From Owenia fusiformis (taxonomy: Eukaryota > Annelida > Polychaeta > Sabellida > Oweniidae): a stretch of DNA of 64,000 nt. The DNA lies in assembly GCA_903813345.2 (NCBI GenBank), contig CAIIXF020000191.1:1-64000 (forward strand). The letters are read 5' to 3'. Position numbers and translations under genes: made by a program. Positions within the stretch are counted from its first letter, which is position 1, and each line of letters starts with the position of its first letter. Below, piece by piece: positions 8,640 to 24,206 of this stretch. Under the pieces are notes generated by a model. That model worked only from the letters and a program-made list of their open reading frames with translations. It did not search any database and was not told the origin of the DNA.

Positions 8640-10302
8640 GGATATAGTCCTGAGTAAGGACACTAGCGGTTACCGTTAGTGATTTGGTTTTCTGTATAAA
8701 AAGTCATTTTTCTCCTTTCCTACCCCATTGGAGCGCCATTTGGCGTTTGGGAAGTGAATTGGGACTAAATATTTATAAGGTTGGTCCTGATTTATCTGAA
8801 AACATGCCAAAGTTCAGTGGGAAATCTCATTTTAAGCTGGCGGCGGAGTGATTTTGACCTTGGTGATTTTACCAGAATTCTCTGAGAAATCTGACGATAG
8901 AGGGGGTTAGTGTCTTCAAGTTTATTTATCTCAAAAATTCGGTGGACAACCCATGGTAAGATTGTTATAGCAGTCTAGGCGAGTCTCTCCCGAACACTGT
9001 GGTATGTTGCACTAGGCTTGGATACTAATCGTTAATAAGATACAGGGTAAAATGTTATAATGGCCACCTATGGGAAACTCTACTGTGGTCTTCAACCTAT
9101 TAGAAGGCGCATTTTTGGGGTATTTTGTAGGTTTTGTCCCCTTTTGAGGTTTTTAAGTTCATTAAGAAGCCCAATAGCGCATATCATATTAAAGGACTGT
9201 ATCTTAGCTGAACAATGGTACCAAAATCGTGACATTTTGAAGCAACTTTAGTGTTTTGGGGGCGAGGCCATTGTGCCAAGTACCCCGAATTCCATTCTCC
9301 CGTGCCACATAATTGTCTTCTGGGCAGTTTTGAATGAACCTTTGTTTCTCCCTAACGTTATGACGTCATAATATGCAATTGAACGCCTTGACATGGATAT
9401 CACTCGAAAGATAGTAGAAATCGCTTTCCAATGATACCCCATATGGCCATGTTCCCCTCAGTTGGGTGTACTCAATCTGTGATGCAAACTGTAAGGTGCA
9501 CCCCTACCCCAAAGAAATTTCAAGAAATCTCAAAATCAAATTTCCTGAATTTTGCTAAAAGGACCTGTGTCTATAAGGATTGAATCTTCCCCCGTGCATT
9601 TTCTCAAATATAGCATTGTTATATACCATTGTGATCGGGATAATGCCTACAATGCTAATATAACCATGTTGAAAGAAAACAAACTAATTCAGTTTACTAT
9701 TAGAAGGCGCATTTTTGGGGTATTTTGTAGGTTTTGTCCCCTTTTGAGGTTTTTAAGTTCATTAAGAAGCCCAATAGCGCATATCATATTAAAGGACTGT
9801 ATCTTAGCTGAACAATGGTACCAAAATCGTGACATTTTGAAGCAACTTTAGTGTTTTGGGGGCGAGGCCATTGTGCCAAGTACCCCGAATTCCATTCTCC
9901 CGTGCCACATAATTGTCTTCTGGGCAGTTTTGAATGAACCTTTGTTTCTCCCTAACGTTATGACGTCATAATATGCAATTGAACGCCTTGACATGGATAT
10001 CACTCGAAAGATAGTAGAAATCGCTTTCCAATGATACCCCATATGGCCATGTTCCCCTCAGTTGGGTGTACTCAATCTGTGATGCAAACTGTAAGGTGCA
10101 CCCCTACCCCAAAGAAATTTCAAGAAATCTCAAAATCAAATTTCCTGAATTTTGCTAAAAGGACCTGTGTCTATAAGGATTGAATCTTCCCCCGTGCATT
10201 TTCTCAAATATAGCATTGTTATATACCATTGTGATCGGGATAATGCCTACAATGCTAATATAACCATGTTGAAAGAAAACAAACTAATTCAGTTTACTAT
10301 TA
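8640..10302 (+). repeat. Block 5: B + 2 A
   Basis: B 8640-9102, A run 9103-10302. Confidence 0.95.
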
Positions 10303-11965
10303 GGATATAGTCCTGAGTAAGGACACTAGCGGTTACCGTTAGTGATTTGGTTTTCTGTATAAAAAGTCATTTTTCTCCTTTCCTACCCCATTGGAGCGCC
10401 ATTTGGCGTTTGGGAAGTGAATTGGGACTAAATATTTATAAGGTTGGTCCTGATTTATCTGAAAACATGCCAAAGTTCAGTGGGAAATCTCATTTTAAGC
10501 TGGCGGCGGAGTGATTTTGACCTTGGTGATTTTACCAGAATTCTCTGAGAAATCTGACGATAGAGGGGGTTAGTGTCTTCAAGTTTATTTATCTCAAAAA
10601 TTCGGTGGACAACCCATGGTAAGATTGTTATAGCAGTCTAGGCGAGTCTCTCCCGAACACTGTGGTATGTTGCACTAGGCTTGGATACTAATCGTTAATA
10701 AGATACAGGGTAAAATGTTATAATGGCCACCTATGGGAAACTCTACTGTGGTCTTCAACCTATTAGAAGGCGCATTTTTGGGGTATTTTGTAGGTTTTGT
10801 CCCCTTTTGAGGTTTTTAAGTTCATTAAGAAGCCCAATAGCGCATATCATATTAAAGGACTGTATCTTAGCTGAACAATGGTACCAAAATCGTGACATTT
10901 TGAAGCAACTTTAGTGTTTTGGGGGCGAGGCCATTGTGCCAAGTACCCCGAATTCCATTCTCCCGTGCCACATAATTGTCTTCTGGGCAGTTTTGAATGA
11001 ACCTTTGTTTCTCCCTAACGTTATGACGTCATAATATGCAATTGAACGCCTTGACATGGATATCACTCGAAAGATAGTAGAAATCGCTTTCCAATGATAC
11101 CCCATATGGCCATGTTCCCCTCAGTTGGGTGTACTCAATCTGTGATGCAAACTGTAAGGTGCACCCCTACCCCAAAGAAATTTCAAGAAATCTCAAAATC
11201 AAATTTCCTGAATTTTGCTAAAAGGACCTGTGTCTATAAGGATTGAATCTTCCCCCGTGCATTTTCTCAAATATAGCATTGTTATATACCATTGTGATCG
11301 GGATAATGCCTACAATGCTAATATAACCATGTTGAAAGAAAACAAACTAATTCAGTTTACTATTAGAAGGCGCATTTTTGGGGTATTTTGTAGGTTTTGT
11401 CCCCTTTTGAGGTTTTTAAGTTCATTAAGAAGCCCAATAGCGCATATCATATTAAAGGACTGTATCTTAGCTGAACAATGGTACCAAAATCGTGACATTT
11501 TGAAGCAACTTTAGTGTTTTGGGGGCGAGGCCATTGTGCCAAGTACCCCGAATTCCATTCTCCCGTGCCACATAATTGTCTTCTGGGCAGTTTTGAATGA
11601 ACCTTTGTTTCTCCCTAACGTTATGACGTCATAATATGCAATTGAACGCCTTGACATGGATATCACTCGAAAGATAGTAGAAATCGCTTTCCAATGATAC
11701 CCCATATGGCCATGTTCCCCTCAGTTGGGTGTACTCAATCTGTGATGCAAACTGTAAGGTGCACCCCTACCCCAAAGAAATTTCAAGAAATCTCAAAATC
11801 AAATTTCCTGAATTTTGCTAAAAGGACCTGTGTCTATAAGGATTGAATCTTCCCCCGTGCATTTTCTCAAATATAGCATTGTTATATACCATTGTGATCG
11901 GGATAATGCCTACAATGCTAATATAACCATGTTGAAAGAAAACAAACTAATTCAGTTTACTATTA
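10303..11965 (+). repeat. Block 6: B + 2 A
   Basis: B 10303-10765, A run 10766-11965. Confidence 0.95.
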
Positions 11966-13628
11966 GGATATAGTCCTGAGTAAGGACACTAGCGGTTACC
12001 GTTAGTGATTTGGTTTTCTGTATAAAAAGTCATTTTTCTCCTTTCCTACCCCATTGGAGCGCCATTTGGCGTTTGGGAAGTGAATTGGGACTAAATATTT
12101 ATAAGGTTGGTCCTGATTTATCTGAAAACATGCCAAAGTTCAGTGGGAAATCTCATTTTAAGCTGGCGGCGGAGTGATTTTGACCTTGGTGATTTTACCA
12201 GAATTCTCTGAGAAATCTGACGATAGAGGGGGTTAGTGTCTTCAAGTTTATTTATCTCAAAAATTCGGTGGACAACCCATGGTAAGATTGTTATAGCAGT
12301 CTAGGCGAGTCTCTCCCGAACACTGTGGTATGTTGCACTAGGCTTGGATACTAATCGTTAATAAGATACAGGGTAAAATGTTATAATGGCCACCTATGGG
12401 AAACTCTACTGTGGTCTTCAACCTATTAGAAGGCGCATTTTTGGGGTATTTTGTAGGTTTTGTCCCCTTTTGAGGTTTTTAAGTTCATTAAGAAGCCCAA
12501 TAGCGCATATCATATTAAAGGACTGTATCTTAGCTGAACAATGGTACCAAAATCGTGACATTTTGAAGCAACTTTAGTGTTTTGGGGGCGAGGCCATTGT
12601 GCCAAGTACCCCGAATTCCATTCTCCCGTGCCACATAATTGTCTTCTGGGCAGTTTTGAATGAACCTTTGTTTCTCCCTAACGTTATGACGTCATAATAT
12701 GCAATTGAACGCCTTGACATGGATATCACTCGAAAGATAGTAGAAATCGCTTTCCAATGATACCCCATATGGCCATGTTCCCCTCAGTTGGGTGTACTCA
12801 ATCTGTGATGCAAACTGTAAGGTGCACCCCTACCCCAAAGAAATTTCAAGAAATCTCAAAATCAAATTTCCTGAATTTTGCTAAAAGGACCTGTGTCTAT
12901 AAGGATTGAATCTTCCCCCGTGCATTTTCTCAAATATAGCATTGTTATATACCATTGTGATCGGGATAATGCCTACAATGCTAATATAACCATGTTGAAA
13001 GAAAACAAACTAATTCAGTTTACTATTAGAAGGCGCATTTTTGGGGTATTTTGTAGGTTTTGTCCCCTTTTGAGGTTTTTAAGTTCATTAAGAAGCCCAA
13101 TAGCGCATATCATATTAAAGGACTGTATCTTAGCTGAACAATGGTACCAAAATCGTGACATTTTGAAGCAACTTTAGTGTTTTGGGGGCGAGGCCATTGT
13201 GCCAAGTACCCCGAATTCCATTCTCCCGTGCCACATAATTGTCTTCTGGGCAGTTTTGAATGAACCTTTGTTTCTCCCTAACGTTATGACGTCATAATAT
13301 GCAATTGAACGCCTTGACATGGATATCACTCGAAAGATAGTAGAAATCGCTTTCCAATGATACCCCATATGGCCATGTTCCCCTCAGTTGGGTGTACTCA
13401 ATCTGTGATGCAAACTGTAAGGTGCACCCCTACCCCAAAGAAATTTCAAGAAATCTCAAAATCAAATTTCCTGAATTTTGCTAAAAGGACCTGTGTCTAT
13501 AAGGATTGAATCTTCCCCCGTGCATTTTCTCAAATATAGCATTGTTATATACCATTGTGATCGGGATAATGCCTACAATGCTAATATAACCATGTTGAAA
13601 GAAAACAAACTAATTCAGTTTACTATTA
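11966..13628 (+). repeat. Block 7: B + 2 A
   Basis: B 11966-12428, A run 12429-13628. Confidence 0.95.
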
Positions 13629-15291
13629 GGATATAGTCCTGAGTAAGGACACTAGCGGTTACCGTTAGTGATTTGGTTTTCTGTATAAAAAGTCATTTTT
13701 CTCCTTTCCTACCCCATTGGAGCGCCATTTGGCGTTTGGGAAGTGAATTGGGACTAAATATTTATAAGGTTGGTCCTGATTTATCTGAAAACATGCCAAA
13801 GTTCAGTGGGAAATCTCATTTTAAGCTGGCGGCGGAGTGATTTTGACCTTGGTGATTTTACCAGAATTCTCTGAGAAATCTGACGATAGAGGGGGTTAGT
13901 GTCTTCAAGTTTATTTATCTCAAAAATTCGGTGGACAACCCATGGTAAGATTGTTATAGCAGTCTAGGCGAGTCTCTCCCGAACACTGTGGTATGTTGCA
14001 CTAGGCTTGGATACTAATCGTTAATAAGATACAGGGTAAAATGTTATAATGGCCACCTATGGGAAACTCTACTGTGGTCTTCAACCTATTAGAAGGCGCA
14101 TTTTTGGGGTATTTTGTAGGTTTTGTCCCCTTTTGAGGTTTTTAAGTTCATTAAGAAGCCCAATAGCGCATATCATATTAAAGGACTGTATCTTAGCTGA
14201 ACAATGGTACCAAAATCGTGACATTTTGAAGCAACTTTAGTGTTTTGGGGGCGAGGCCATTGTGCCAAGTACCCCGAATTCCATTCTCCCGTGCCACATA
14301 ATTGTCTTCTGGGCAGTTTTGAATGAACCTTTGTTTCTCCCTAACGTTATGACGTCATAATATGCAATTGAACGCCTTGACATGGATATCACTCGAAAGA
14401 TAGTAGAAATCGCTTTCCAATGATACCCCATATGGCCATGTTCCCCTCAGTTGGGTGTACTCAATCTGTGATGCAAACTGTAAGGTGCACCCCTACCCCA
14501 AAGAAATTTCAAGAAATCTCAAAATCAAATTTCCTGAATTTTGCTAAAAGGACCTGTGTCTATAAGGATTGAATCTTCCCCCGTGCATTTTCTCAAATAT
14601 AGCATTGTTATATACCATTGTGATCGGGATAATGCCTACAATGCTAATATAACCATGTTGAAAGAAAACAAACTAATTCAGTTTACTATTAGAAGGCGCA
14701 TTTTTGGGGTATTTTGTAGGTTTTGTCCCCTTTTGAGGTTTTTAAGTTCATTAAGAAGCCCAATAGCGCATATCATATTAAAGGACTGTATCTTAGCTGA
14801 ACAATGGTACCAAAATCGTGACATTTTGAAGCAACTTTAGTGTTTTGGGGGCGAGGCCATTGTGCCAAGTACCCCGAATTCCATTCTCCCGTGCCACATA
14901 ATTGTCTTCTGGGCAGTTTTGAATGAACCTTTGTTTCTCCCTAACGTTATGACGTCATAATATGCAATTGAACGCCTTGACATGGATATCACTCGAAAGA
15001 TAGTAGAAATCGCTTTCCAATGATACCCCATATGGCCATGTTCCCCTCAGTTGGGTGTACTCAATCTGTGATGCAAACTGTAAGGTGCACCCCTACCCCA
15101 AAGAAATTTCAAGAAATCTCAAAATCAAATTTCCTGAATTTTGCTAAAAGGACCTGTGTCTATAAGGATTGAATCTTCCCCCGTGCATTTTCTCAAATAT
15201 AGCATTGTTATATACCATTGTGATCGGGATAATGCCTACAATGCTAATATAACCATGTTGAAAGAAAACAAACTAATTCAGTTTACTATTA
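13629..15291 (+). repeat. Block 8: B + 2 A
   Basis: B 13629-14091, A run 14092-15291. Last of the seven regular B-A-A blocks. Confidence 0.95.
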
Positions 15292-16354
15292 GGATATAGT
15301 CCTGAGTAAGGACACTAGCGGTTACCGTTAGTGATTTGGTTTTCTGTATAAAAAGTCATTTTTCTCCTTTCCTACCCCATTGGAGCGCCATTTGGCGTTT
15401 GGGAAGTGAATTGGGACTAAATATTTATAAGGTTGGTCCTGATTTATCTGAAAACATGCCAAAGTTCAGTGGGAAATCTCATTTTAAGCTGGCGGCGGAG
15501 TGATTTTGACCTTGGTGATTTTACCAGAATTCTCTGAGAAATCTGACGATAGAGGGGGTTAGTGTCTTCAAGTTTATTTATCTCAAAAATTCGGTGGACA
15601 ACCCATGGTAAGATTGTTATAGCAGTCTAGGCGAGTCTCTCCCGAACACTGTGGTATGTTGCACTAGGCTTGGATACTAATCGTTAATAAGATACAGGGT
15701 AAAATGTTATAATGGCCACCTATGGGAAACTCTACTGTGGTCTTCAACCTATTAGAAGGCGCATTTTTGGGGTATTTTGTAGGTTTTGTCCCCTTTTGAG
15801 GTTTTTAAGTTCATTAAGAAGCCCAATAGCGCATATCATATTAAAGGACTGTATCTTAGCTGAACAATGGTACCAAAATCGTGACATTTTGAAGCAACTT
15901 TAGTGTTTTGGGGGCGAGGCCATTGTGCCAAGTACCCCGAATTCCATTCTCCCGTGCCACATAATTGTCTTCTGGGCAGTTTTGAATGAACCTTTGTTTC
16001 TCCCTAACGTTATGACGTCATAATATGCAATTGAACGCCTTGACATGGATATCACTCGAAAGATAGTAGAAATCGCTTTCCAATGATACCCCATATGGCC
16101 ATGTTCCCCTCAGTTGGGTGTACTCAATCTGTGATGCAAACTGTAAGGTGCACCCCTACCCCAAAGAAATTTCAAGAAATCTCAAAATCAAATTTCCTGA
16201 ATTTTGCTAAAAGGACCTGTGTCTATAAGGATTGAATCTTCCCCCGTGCATTTTCTCAAATATAGCATTGTTATATACCATTGTGATCGGGATAATGCCT
16301 ACAATGCTAATATAACCATGTTGAAAGAAAACAAACTAATTCAGTTTACTATTA
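15292..16354 (+). repeat. Block 9: B + 1 A
   Basis: B 15292-15754, A 15755-16354. This is the shortest block type (1,063 bp) and one of only three. Confidence 0.95.
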
Positions 16355-18017
16355 GGATATAGTCCTGAGTAAGGACACTAGCGGTTACCGTTAGTGATTT
16401 GGTTTTCTGTATAAAAAGTCATTTTTCTCCTTTCCTACCCCATTGGAGCGCCATTTGGCGTTTGGGAAGTGAATTGGGACTAAATATTTATAAGGTTGGT
16501 CCTGATTTATCTGAAAACATGCCAAAGTTCAGTGGGAAATCTCATTTTAAGCTGGCGGCGGAGTGATTTTGACCTTGGTGATTTTACCAGAATTCTCTGA
16601 GAAATCTGACGATAGAGGGGGTTAGTGTCTTCAAGTTTATTTATCTCAAAAATTCGGTGGACAACCCATGGTAAGATTGTTATAGCAGTCTAGGCGAGTC
16701 TCTCCCGAACACTGTGGTATGTTGCACTAGGCTTGGATACTAATCGTTAATAAGATACAGGGTAAAATGTTATAATGGCCACCTATGGGAAACTCTACTG
16801 TGGTCTTCAACCTATTAGAAGGCGCATTTTTGGGGTATTTTGTAGGTTTTGTCCCCTTTTGAGGTTTTTAAGTTCATTAAGAAGCCCAATAGCGCATATC
16901 ATATTAAAGGACTGTATCTTAGCTGAACAATGGTACCAAAATCGTGACATTTTGAAGCAACTTTAGTGTTTTGGGGGCGAGGCCATTGTGCCAAGTACCC
17001 CGAATTCCATTCTCCCGTGCCACATAATTGTCTTCTGGGCAGTTTTGAATGAACCTTTGTTTCTCCCTAACGTTATGACGTCATAATATGCAATTGAACG
17101 CCTTGACATGGATATCACTCGAAAGATAGTAGAAATCGCTTTCCAATGATACCCCATATGGCCATGTTCCCCTCAGTTGGGTGTACTCAATCTGTGATGC
17201 AAACTGTAAGGTGCACCCCTACCCCAAAGAAATTTCAAGAAATCTCAAAATCAAATTTCCTGAATTTTGCTAAAAGGACCTGTGTCTATAAGGATTGAAT
17301 CTTCCCCCGTGCATTTTCTCAAATATAGCATTGTTATATACCATTGTGATCGGGATAATGCCTACAATGCTAATATAACCATGTTGAAAGAAAACAAACT
17401 AATTCAGTTTACTATTAGAAGGCGCATTTTTGGGGTATTTTGTAGGTTTTGTCCCCTTTTGAGGTTTTTAAGTTCATTAAGAAGCCCAATAGCGCATATC
17501 ATATTAAAGGACTGTATCTTAGCTGAACAATGGTACCAAAATCGTGACATTTTGAAGCAACTTTAGTGTTTTGGGGGCGAGGCCATTGTGCCAAGTACCC
17601 CGAATTCCATTCTCCCGTGCCACATAATTGTCTTCTGGGCAGTTTTGAATGAACCTTTGTTTCTCCCTAACGTTATGACGTCATAATATGCAATTGAACG
17701 CCTTGACATGGATATCACTCGAAAGATAGTAGAAATCGCTTTCCAATGATACCCCATATGGCCATGTTCCCCTCAGTTGGGTGTACTCAATCTGTGATGC
17801 AAACTGTAAGGTGCACCCCTACCCCAAAGAAATTTCAAGAAATCTCAAAATCAAATTTCCTGAATTTTGCTAAAAGGACCTGTGTCTATAAGGATTGAAT
17901 CTTCCCCCGTGCATTTTCTCAAATATAGCATTGTTATATACCATTGTGATCGGGATAATGCCTACAATGCTAATATAACCATGTTGAAAGAAAACAAACT
18001 AATTCAGTTTACTATTA
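16355..18017 (+). repeat. Block 10: B + 2 A
   Basis: B 16355-16817, A run 16818-18017. Opens the first 10,578-bp super-repeat. Confidence 0.95.
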
Positions 18018-19680
18018 GGATATAGTCCTGAGTAAGGACACTAGCGGTTACCGTTAGTGATTTGGTTTTCTGTATAAAAAGTCATTTTTCTCCTTTCCTA
18101 CCCCATTGGAGCGCCATTTGGCGTTTGGGAAGTGAATTGGGACTAAATATTTATAAGGTTGGTCCTGATTTATCTGAAAACATGCCAAAGTTCAGTGGGA
18201 AATCTCATTTTAAGCTGGCGGCGGAGTGATTTTGACCTTGGTGATTTTACCAGAATTCTCTGAGAAATCTGACGATAGAGGGGGTTAGTGTCTTCAAGTT
18301 TATTTATCTCAAAAATTCGGTGGACAACCCATGGTAAGATTGTTATAGCAGTCTAGGCGAGTCTCTCCCGAACACTGTGGTATGTTGCACTAGGCTTGGA
18401 TACTAATCGTTAATAAGATACAGGGTAAAATGTTATAATGGCCACCTATGGGAAACTCTACTGTGGTCTTCAACCTATTAGAAGGCGCATTTTTGGGGTA
18501 TTTTGTAGGTTTTGTCCCCTTTTGAGGTTTTTAAGTTCATTAAGAAGCCCAATAGCGCATATCATATTAAAGGACTGTATCTTAGCTGAACAATGGTACC
18601 AAAATCGTGACATTTTGAAGCAACTTTAGTGTTTTGGGGGCGAGGCCATTGTGCCAAGTACCCCGAATTCCATTCTCCCGTGCCACATAATTGTCTTCTG
18701 GGCAGTTTTGAATGAACCTTTGTTTCTCCCTAACGTTATGACGTCATAATATGCAATTGAACGCCTTGACATGGATATCACTCGAAAGATAGTAGAAATC
18801 GCTTTCCAATGATACCCCATATGGCCATGTTCCCCTCAGTTGGGTGTACTCAATCTGTGATGCAAACTGTAAGGTGCACCCCTACCCCAAAGAAATTTCA
18901 AGAAATCTCAAAATCAAATTTCCTGAATTTTGCTAAAAGGACCTGTGTCTATAAGGATTGAATCTTCCCCCGTGCATTTTCTCAAATATAGCATTGTTAT
19001 ATACCATTGTGATCGGGATAATGCCTACAATGCTAATATAACCATGTTGAAAGAAAACAAACTAATTCAGTTTACTATTAGAAGGCGCATTTTTGGGGTA
19101 TTTTGTAGGTTTTGTCCCCTTTTGAGGTTTTTAAGTTCATTAAGAAGCCCAATAGCGCATATCATATTAAAGGACTGTATCTTAGCTGAACAATGGTACC
19201 AAAATCGTGACATTTTGAAGCAACTTTAGTGTTTTGGGGGCGAGGCCATTGTGCCAAGTACCCCGAATTCCATTCTCCCGTGCCACATAATTGTCTTCTG
19301 GGCAGTTTTGAATGAACCTTTGTTTCTCCCTAACGTTATGACGTCATAATATGCAATTGAACGCCTTGACATGGATATCACTCGAAAGATAGTAGAAATC
19401 GCTTTCCAATGATACCCCATATGGCCATGTTCCCCTCAGTTGGGTGTACTCAATCTGTGATGCAAACTGTAAGGTGCACCCCTACCCCAAAGAAATTTCA
19501 AGAAATCTCAAAATCAAATTTCCTGAATTTTGCTAAAAGGACCTGTGTCTATAAGGATTGAATCTTCCCCCGTGCATTTTCTCAAATATAGCATTGTTAT
19601 ATACCATTGTGATCGGGATAATGCCTACAATGCTAATATAACCATGTTGAAAGAAAACAAACTAATTCAGTTTACTATTA
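18018..19680 (+). repeat. Block 11: B + 2 A
   Basis: B 18018-18480, A run 18481-19680. Confidence 0.95.
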
Positions 19681-21343
19681 GGATATAGTCCTGAGTAAGG
19701 ACACTAGCGGTTACCGTTAGTGATTTGGTTTTCTGTATAAAAAGTCATTTTTCTCCTTTCCTACCCCATTGGAGCGCCATTTGGCGTTTGGGAAGTGAAT
19801 TGGGACTAAATATTTATAAGGTTGGTCCTGATTTATCTGAAAACATGCCAAAGTTCAGTGGGAAATCTCATTTTAAGCTGGCGGCGGAGTGATTTTGACC
19901 TTGGTGATTTTACCAGAATTCTCTGAGAAATCTGACGATAGAGGGGGTTAGTGTCTTCAAGTTTATTTATCTCAAAAATTCGGTGGACAACCCATGGTAA
20001 GATTGTTATAGCAGTCTAGGCGAGTCTCTCCCGAACACTGTGGTATGTTGCACTAGGCTTGGATACTAATCGTTAATAAGATACAGGGTAAAATGTTATA
20101 ATGGCCACCTATGGGAAACTCTACTGTGGTCTTCAACCTATTAGAAGGCGCATTTTTGGGGTATTTTGTAGGTTTTGTCCCCTTTTGAGGTTTTTAAGTT
20201 CATTAAGAAGCCCAATAGCGCATATCATATTAAAGGACTGTATCTTAGCTGAACAATGGTACCAAAATCGTGACATTTTGAAGCAACTTTAGTGTTTTGG
20301 GGGCGAGGCCATTGTGCCAAGTACCCCGAATTCCATTCTCCCGTGCCACATAATTGTCTTCTGGGCAGTTTTGAATGAACCTTTGTTTCTCCCTAACGTT
20401 ATGACGTCATAATATGCAATTGAACGCCTTGACATGGATATCACTCGAAAGATAGTAGAAATCGCTTTCCAATGATACCCCATATGGCCATGTTCCCCTC
20501 AGTTGGGTGTACTCAATCTGTGATGCAAACTGTAAGGTGCACCCCTACCCCAAAGAAATTTCAAGAAATCTCAAAATCAAATTTCCTGAATTTTGCTAAA
20601 AGGACCTGTGTCTATAAGGATTGAATCTTCCCCCGTGCATTTTCTCAAATATAGCATTGTTATATACCATTGTGATCGGGATAATGCCTACAATGCTAAT
20701 ATAACCATGTTGAAAGAAAACAAACTAATTCAGTTTACTATTAGAAGGCGCATTTTTGGGGTATTTTGTAGGTTTTGTCCCCTTTTGAGGTTTTTAAGTT
20801 CATTAAGAAGCCCAATAGCGCATATCATATTAAAGGACTGTATCTTAGCTGAACAATGGTACCAAAATCGTGACATTTTGAAGCAACTTTAGTGTTTTGG
20901 GGGCGAGGCCATTGTGCCAAGTACCCCGAATTCCATTCTCCCGTGCCACATAATTGTCTTCTGGGCAGTTTTGAATGAACCTTTGTTTCTCCCTAACGTT
21001 ATGACGTCATAATATGCAATTGAACGCCTTGACATGGATATCACTCGAAAGATAGTAGAAATCGCTTTCCAATGATACCCCATATGGCCATGTTCCCCTC
21101 AGTTGGGTGTACTCAATCTGTGATGCAAACTGTAAGGTGCACCCCTACCCCAAAGAAATTTCAAGAAATCTCAAAATCAAATTTCCTGAATTTTGCTAAA
21201 AGGACCTGTGTCTATAAGGATTGAATCTTCCCCCGTGCATTTTCTCAAATATAGCATTGTTATATACCATTGTGATCGGGATAATGCCTACAATGCTAAT
21301 ATAACCATGTTGAAAGAAAACAAACTAATTCAGTTTACTATTA
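19681..21343 (+). repeat. Block 12: B + 2 A
   Basis: B 19681-20143, A run 20144-21343. Confidence 0.95.
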
Positions 21344-24206
21344 GGATATAGTCCTGAGTAAGGACACTAGCGGTTACCGTTAGTGATTTGGTTTTCTGTA
21401 TAAAAAGTCATTTTTCTCCTTTCCTACCCCATTGGAGCGCCATTTGGCGTTTGGGAAGTGAATTGGGACTAAATATTTATAAGGTTGGTCCTGATTTATC
21501 TGAAAACATGCCAAAGTTCAGTGGGAAATCTCATTTTAAGCTGGCGGCGGAGTGATTTTGACCTTGGTGATTTTACCAGAATTCTCTGAGAAATCTGACG
21601 ATAGAGGGGGTTAGTGTCTTCAAGTTTATTTATCTCAAAAATTCGGTGGACAACCCATGGTAAGATTGTTATAGCAGTCTAGGCGAGTCTCTCCCGAACA
21701 CTGTGGTATGTTGCACTAGGCTTGGATACTAATCGTTAATAAGATACAGGGTAAAATGTTATAATGGCCACCTATGGGAAACTCTACTGTGGTCTTCAAC
21801 CTATTAGAAGGCGCATTTTTGGGGTATTTTGTAGGTTTTGTCCCCTTTTGAGGTTTTTAAGTTCATTAAGAAGCCCAATAGCGCATATCATATTAAAGGA
21901 CTGTATCTTAGCTGAACAATGGTACCAAAATCGTGACATTTTGAAGCAACTTTAGTGTTTTGGGGGCGAGGCCATTGTGCCAAGTACCCCGAATTCCATT
22001 CTCCCGTGCCACATAATTGTCTTCTGGGCAGTTTTGAATGAACCTTTGTTTCTCCCTAACGTTATGACGTCATAATATGCAATTGAACGCCTTGACATGG
22101 ATATCACTCGAAAGATAGTAGAAATCGCTTTCCAATGATACCCCATATGGCCATGTTCCCCTCAGTTGGGTGTACTCAATCTGTGATGCAAACTGTAAGG
22201 TGCACCCCTACCCCAAAGAAATTTCAAGAAATCTCAAAATCAAATTTCCTGAATTTTGCTAAAAGGACCTGTGTCTATAAGGATTGAATCTTCCCCCGTG
22301 CATTTTCTCAAATATAGCATTGTTATATACCATTGTGATCGGGATAATGCCTACAATGCTAATATAACCATGTTGAAAGAAAACAAACTAATTCAGTTTA
22401 CTATTAGAAGGCGCATTTTTGGGGTATTTTGTAGGTTTTGTCCCCTTTTGAGGTTTTTAAGTTCATTAAGAAGCCCAATAGCGCATATCATATTAAAGGA
22501 CTGTATCTTAGCTGAACAATGGTACCAAAATCGTGACATTTTGAAGCAACTTTAGTGTTTTGGGGGCGAGGCCATTGTGCCAAGTACCCCGAATTCCATT
22601 CTCCCGTGCCACATAATTGTCTTCTGGGCAGTTTTGAATGAACCTTTGTTTCTCCCTAACGTTATGACGTCATAATATGCAATTGAACGCCTTGACATGG
22701 ATATCACTCGAAAGATAGTAGAAATCGCTTTCCAATGATACCCCATATGGCCATGTTCCCCTCAGTTGGGTGTACTCAATCTGTGATGCAAACTGTAAGG
22801 TGCACCCCTACCCCAAAGAAATTTCAAGAAATCTCAAAATCAAATTTCCTGAATTTTGCTAAAAGGACCTGTGTCTATAAGGATTGAATCTTCCCCCGTG
22901 CATTTTCTCAAATATAGCATTGTTATATACCATTGTGATCGGGATAATGCCTACAATGCTAATATAACCATGTTGAAAGAAAACAAACTAATTCAGTTTA
23001 CTATTAGAAGGCGCATTTTTGGGGTATTTTGTAGGTTTTGTCCCCTTTTGAGGTTTTTAAGTTCATTAAGAAGCCCAATAGCGCATATCATATTAAAGGA
23101 CTGTATCTTAGCTGAACAATGGTACCAAAATCGTGACATTTTGAAGCAACTTTAGTGTTTTGGGGGCGAGGCCATTGTGCCAAGTACCCCGAATTCCATT
23201 CTCCCGTGCCACATAATTGTCTTCTGGGCAGTTTTGAATGAACCTTTGTTTCTCCCTAACGTTATGACGTCATAATATGCAATTGAACGCCTTGACATGG
23301 ATATCACTCGAAAGATAGTAGAAATCGCTTTCCAATGATACCCCATATGGCCATGTTCCCCTCAGTTGGGTGTACTCAATCTGTGATGCAAACTGTAAGG
23401 TGCACCCCTACCCCAAAGAAATTTCAAGAAATCTCAAAATCAAATTTCCTGAATTTTGCTAAAAGGACCTGTGTCTATAAGGATTGAATCTTCCCCCGTG
23501 CATTTTCTCAAATATAGCATTGTTATATACCATTGTGATCGGGATAATGCCTACAATGCTAATATAACCATGTTGAAAGAAAACAAACTAATTCAGTTTA
23601 CTATTAGAAGGCGCATTTTTGGGGTATTTTGTAGGTTTTGTCCCCTTTTGAGGTTTTTAAGTTCATTAAGAAGCCCAATAGCGCATATCATATTAAAGGA
23701 CTGTATCTTAGCTGAACAATGGTACCAAAATCGTGACATTTTGAAGCAACTTTAGTGTTTTGGGGGCGAGGCCATTGTGCCAAGTACCCCGAATTCCATT
23801 CTCCCGTGCCACATAATTGTCTTCTGGGCAGTTTTGAATGAACCTTTGTTTCTCCCTAACGTTATGACGTCATAATATGCAATTGAACGCCTTGACATGG
23901 ATATCACTCGAAAGATAGTAGAAATCGCTTTCCAATGATACCCCATATGGCCATGTTCCCCTCAGTTGGGTGTACTCAATCTGTGATGCAAACTGTAAGG
24001 TGCACCCCTACCCCAAAGAAATTTCAAGAAATCTCAAAATCAAATTTCCTGAATTTTGCTAAAAGGACCTGTGTCTATAAGGATTGAATCTTCCCCCGTG
24101 CATTTTCTCAAATATAGCATTGTTATATACCATTGTGATCGGGATAATGCCTACAATGCTAATATAACCATGTTGAAAGAAAACAAACTAATTCAGTTTA
24201 CTATTA
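21344..24206 (+). repeat. Block 13: B + 4 A
   Basis: B 21344-21806, A run 21807-24206. Followed by a single-A block, as block 19 is. Confidence 0.95.
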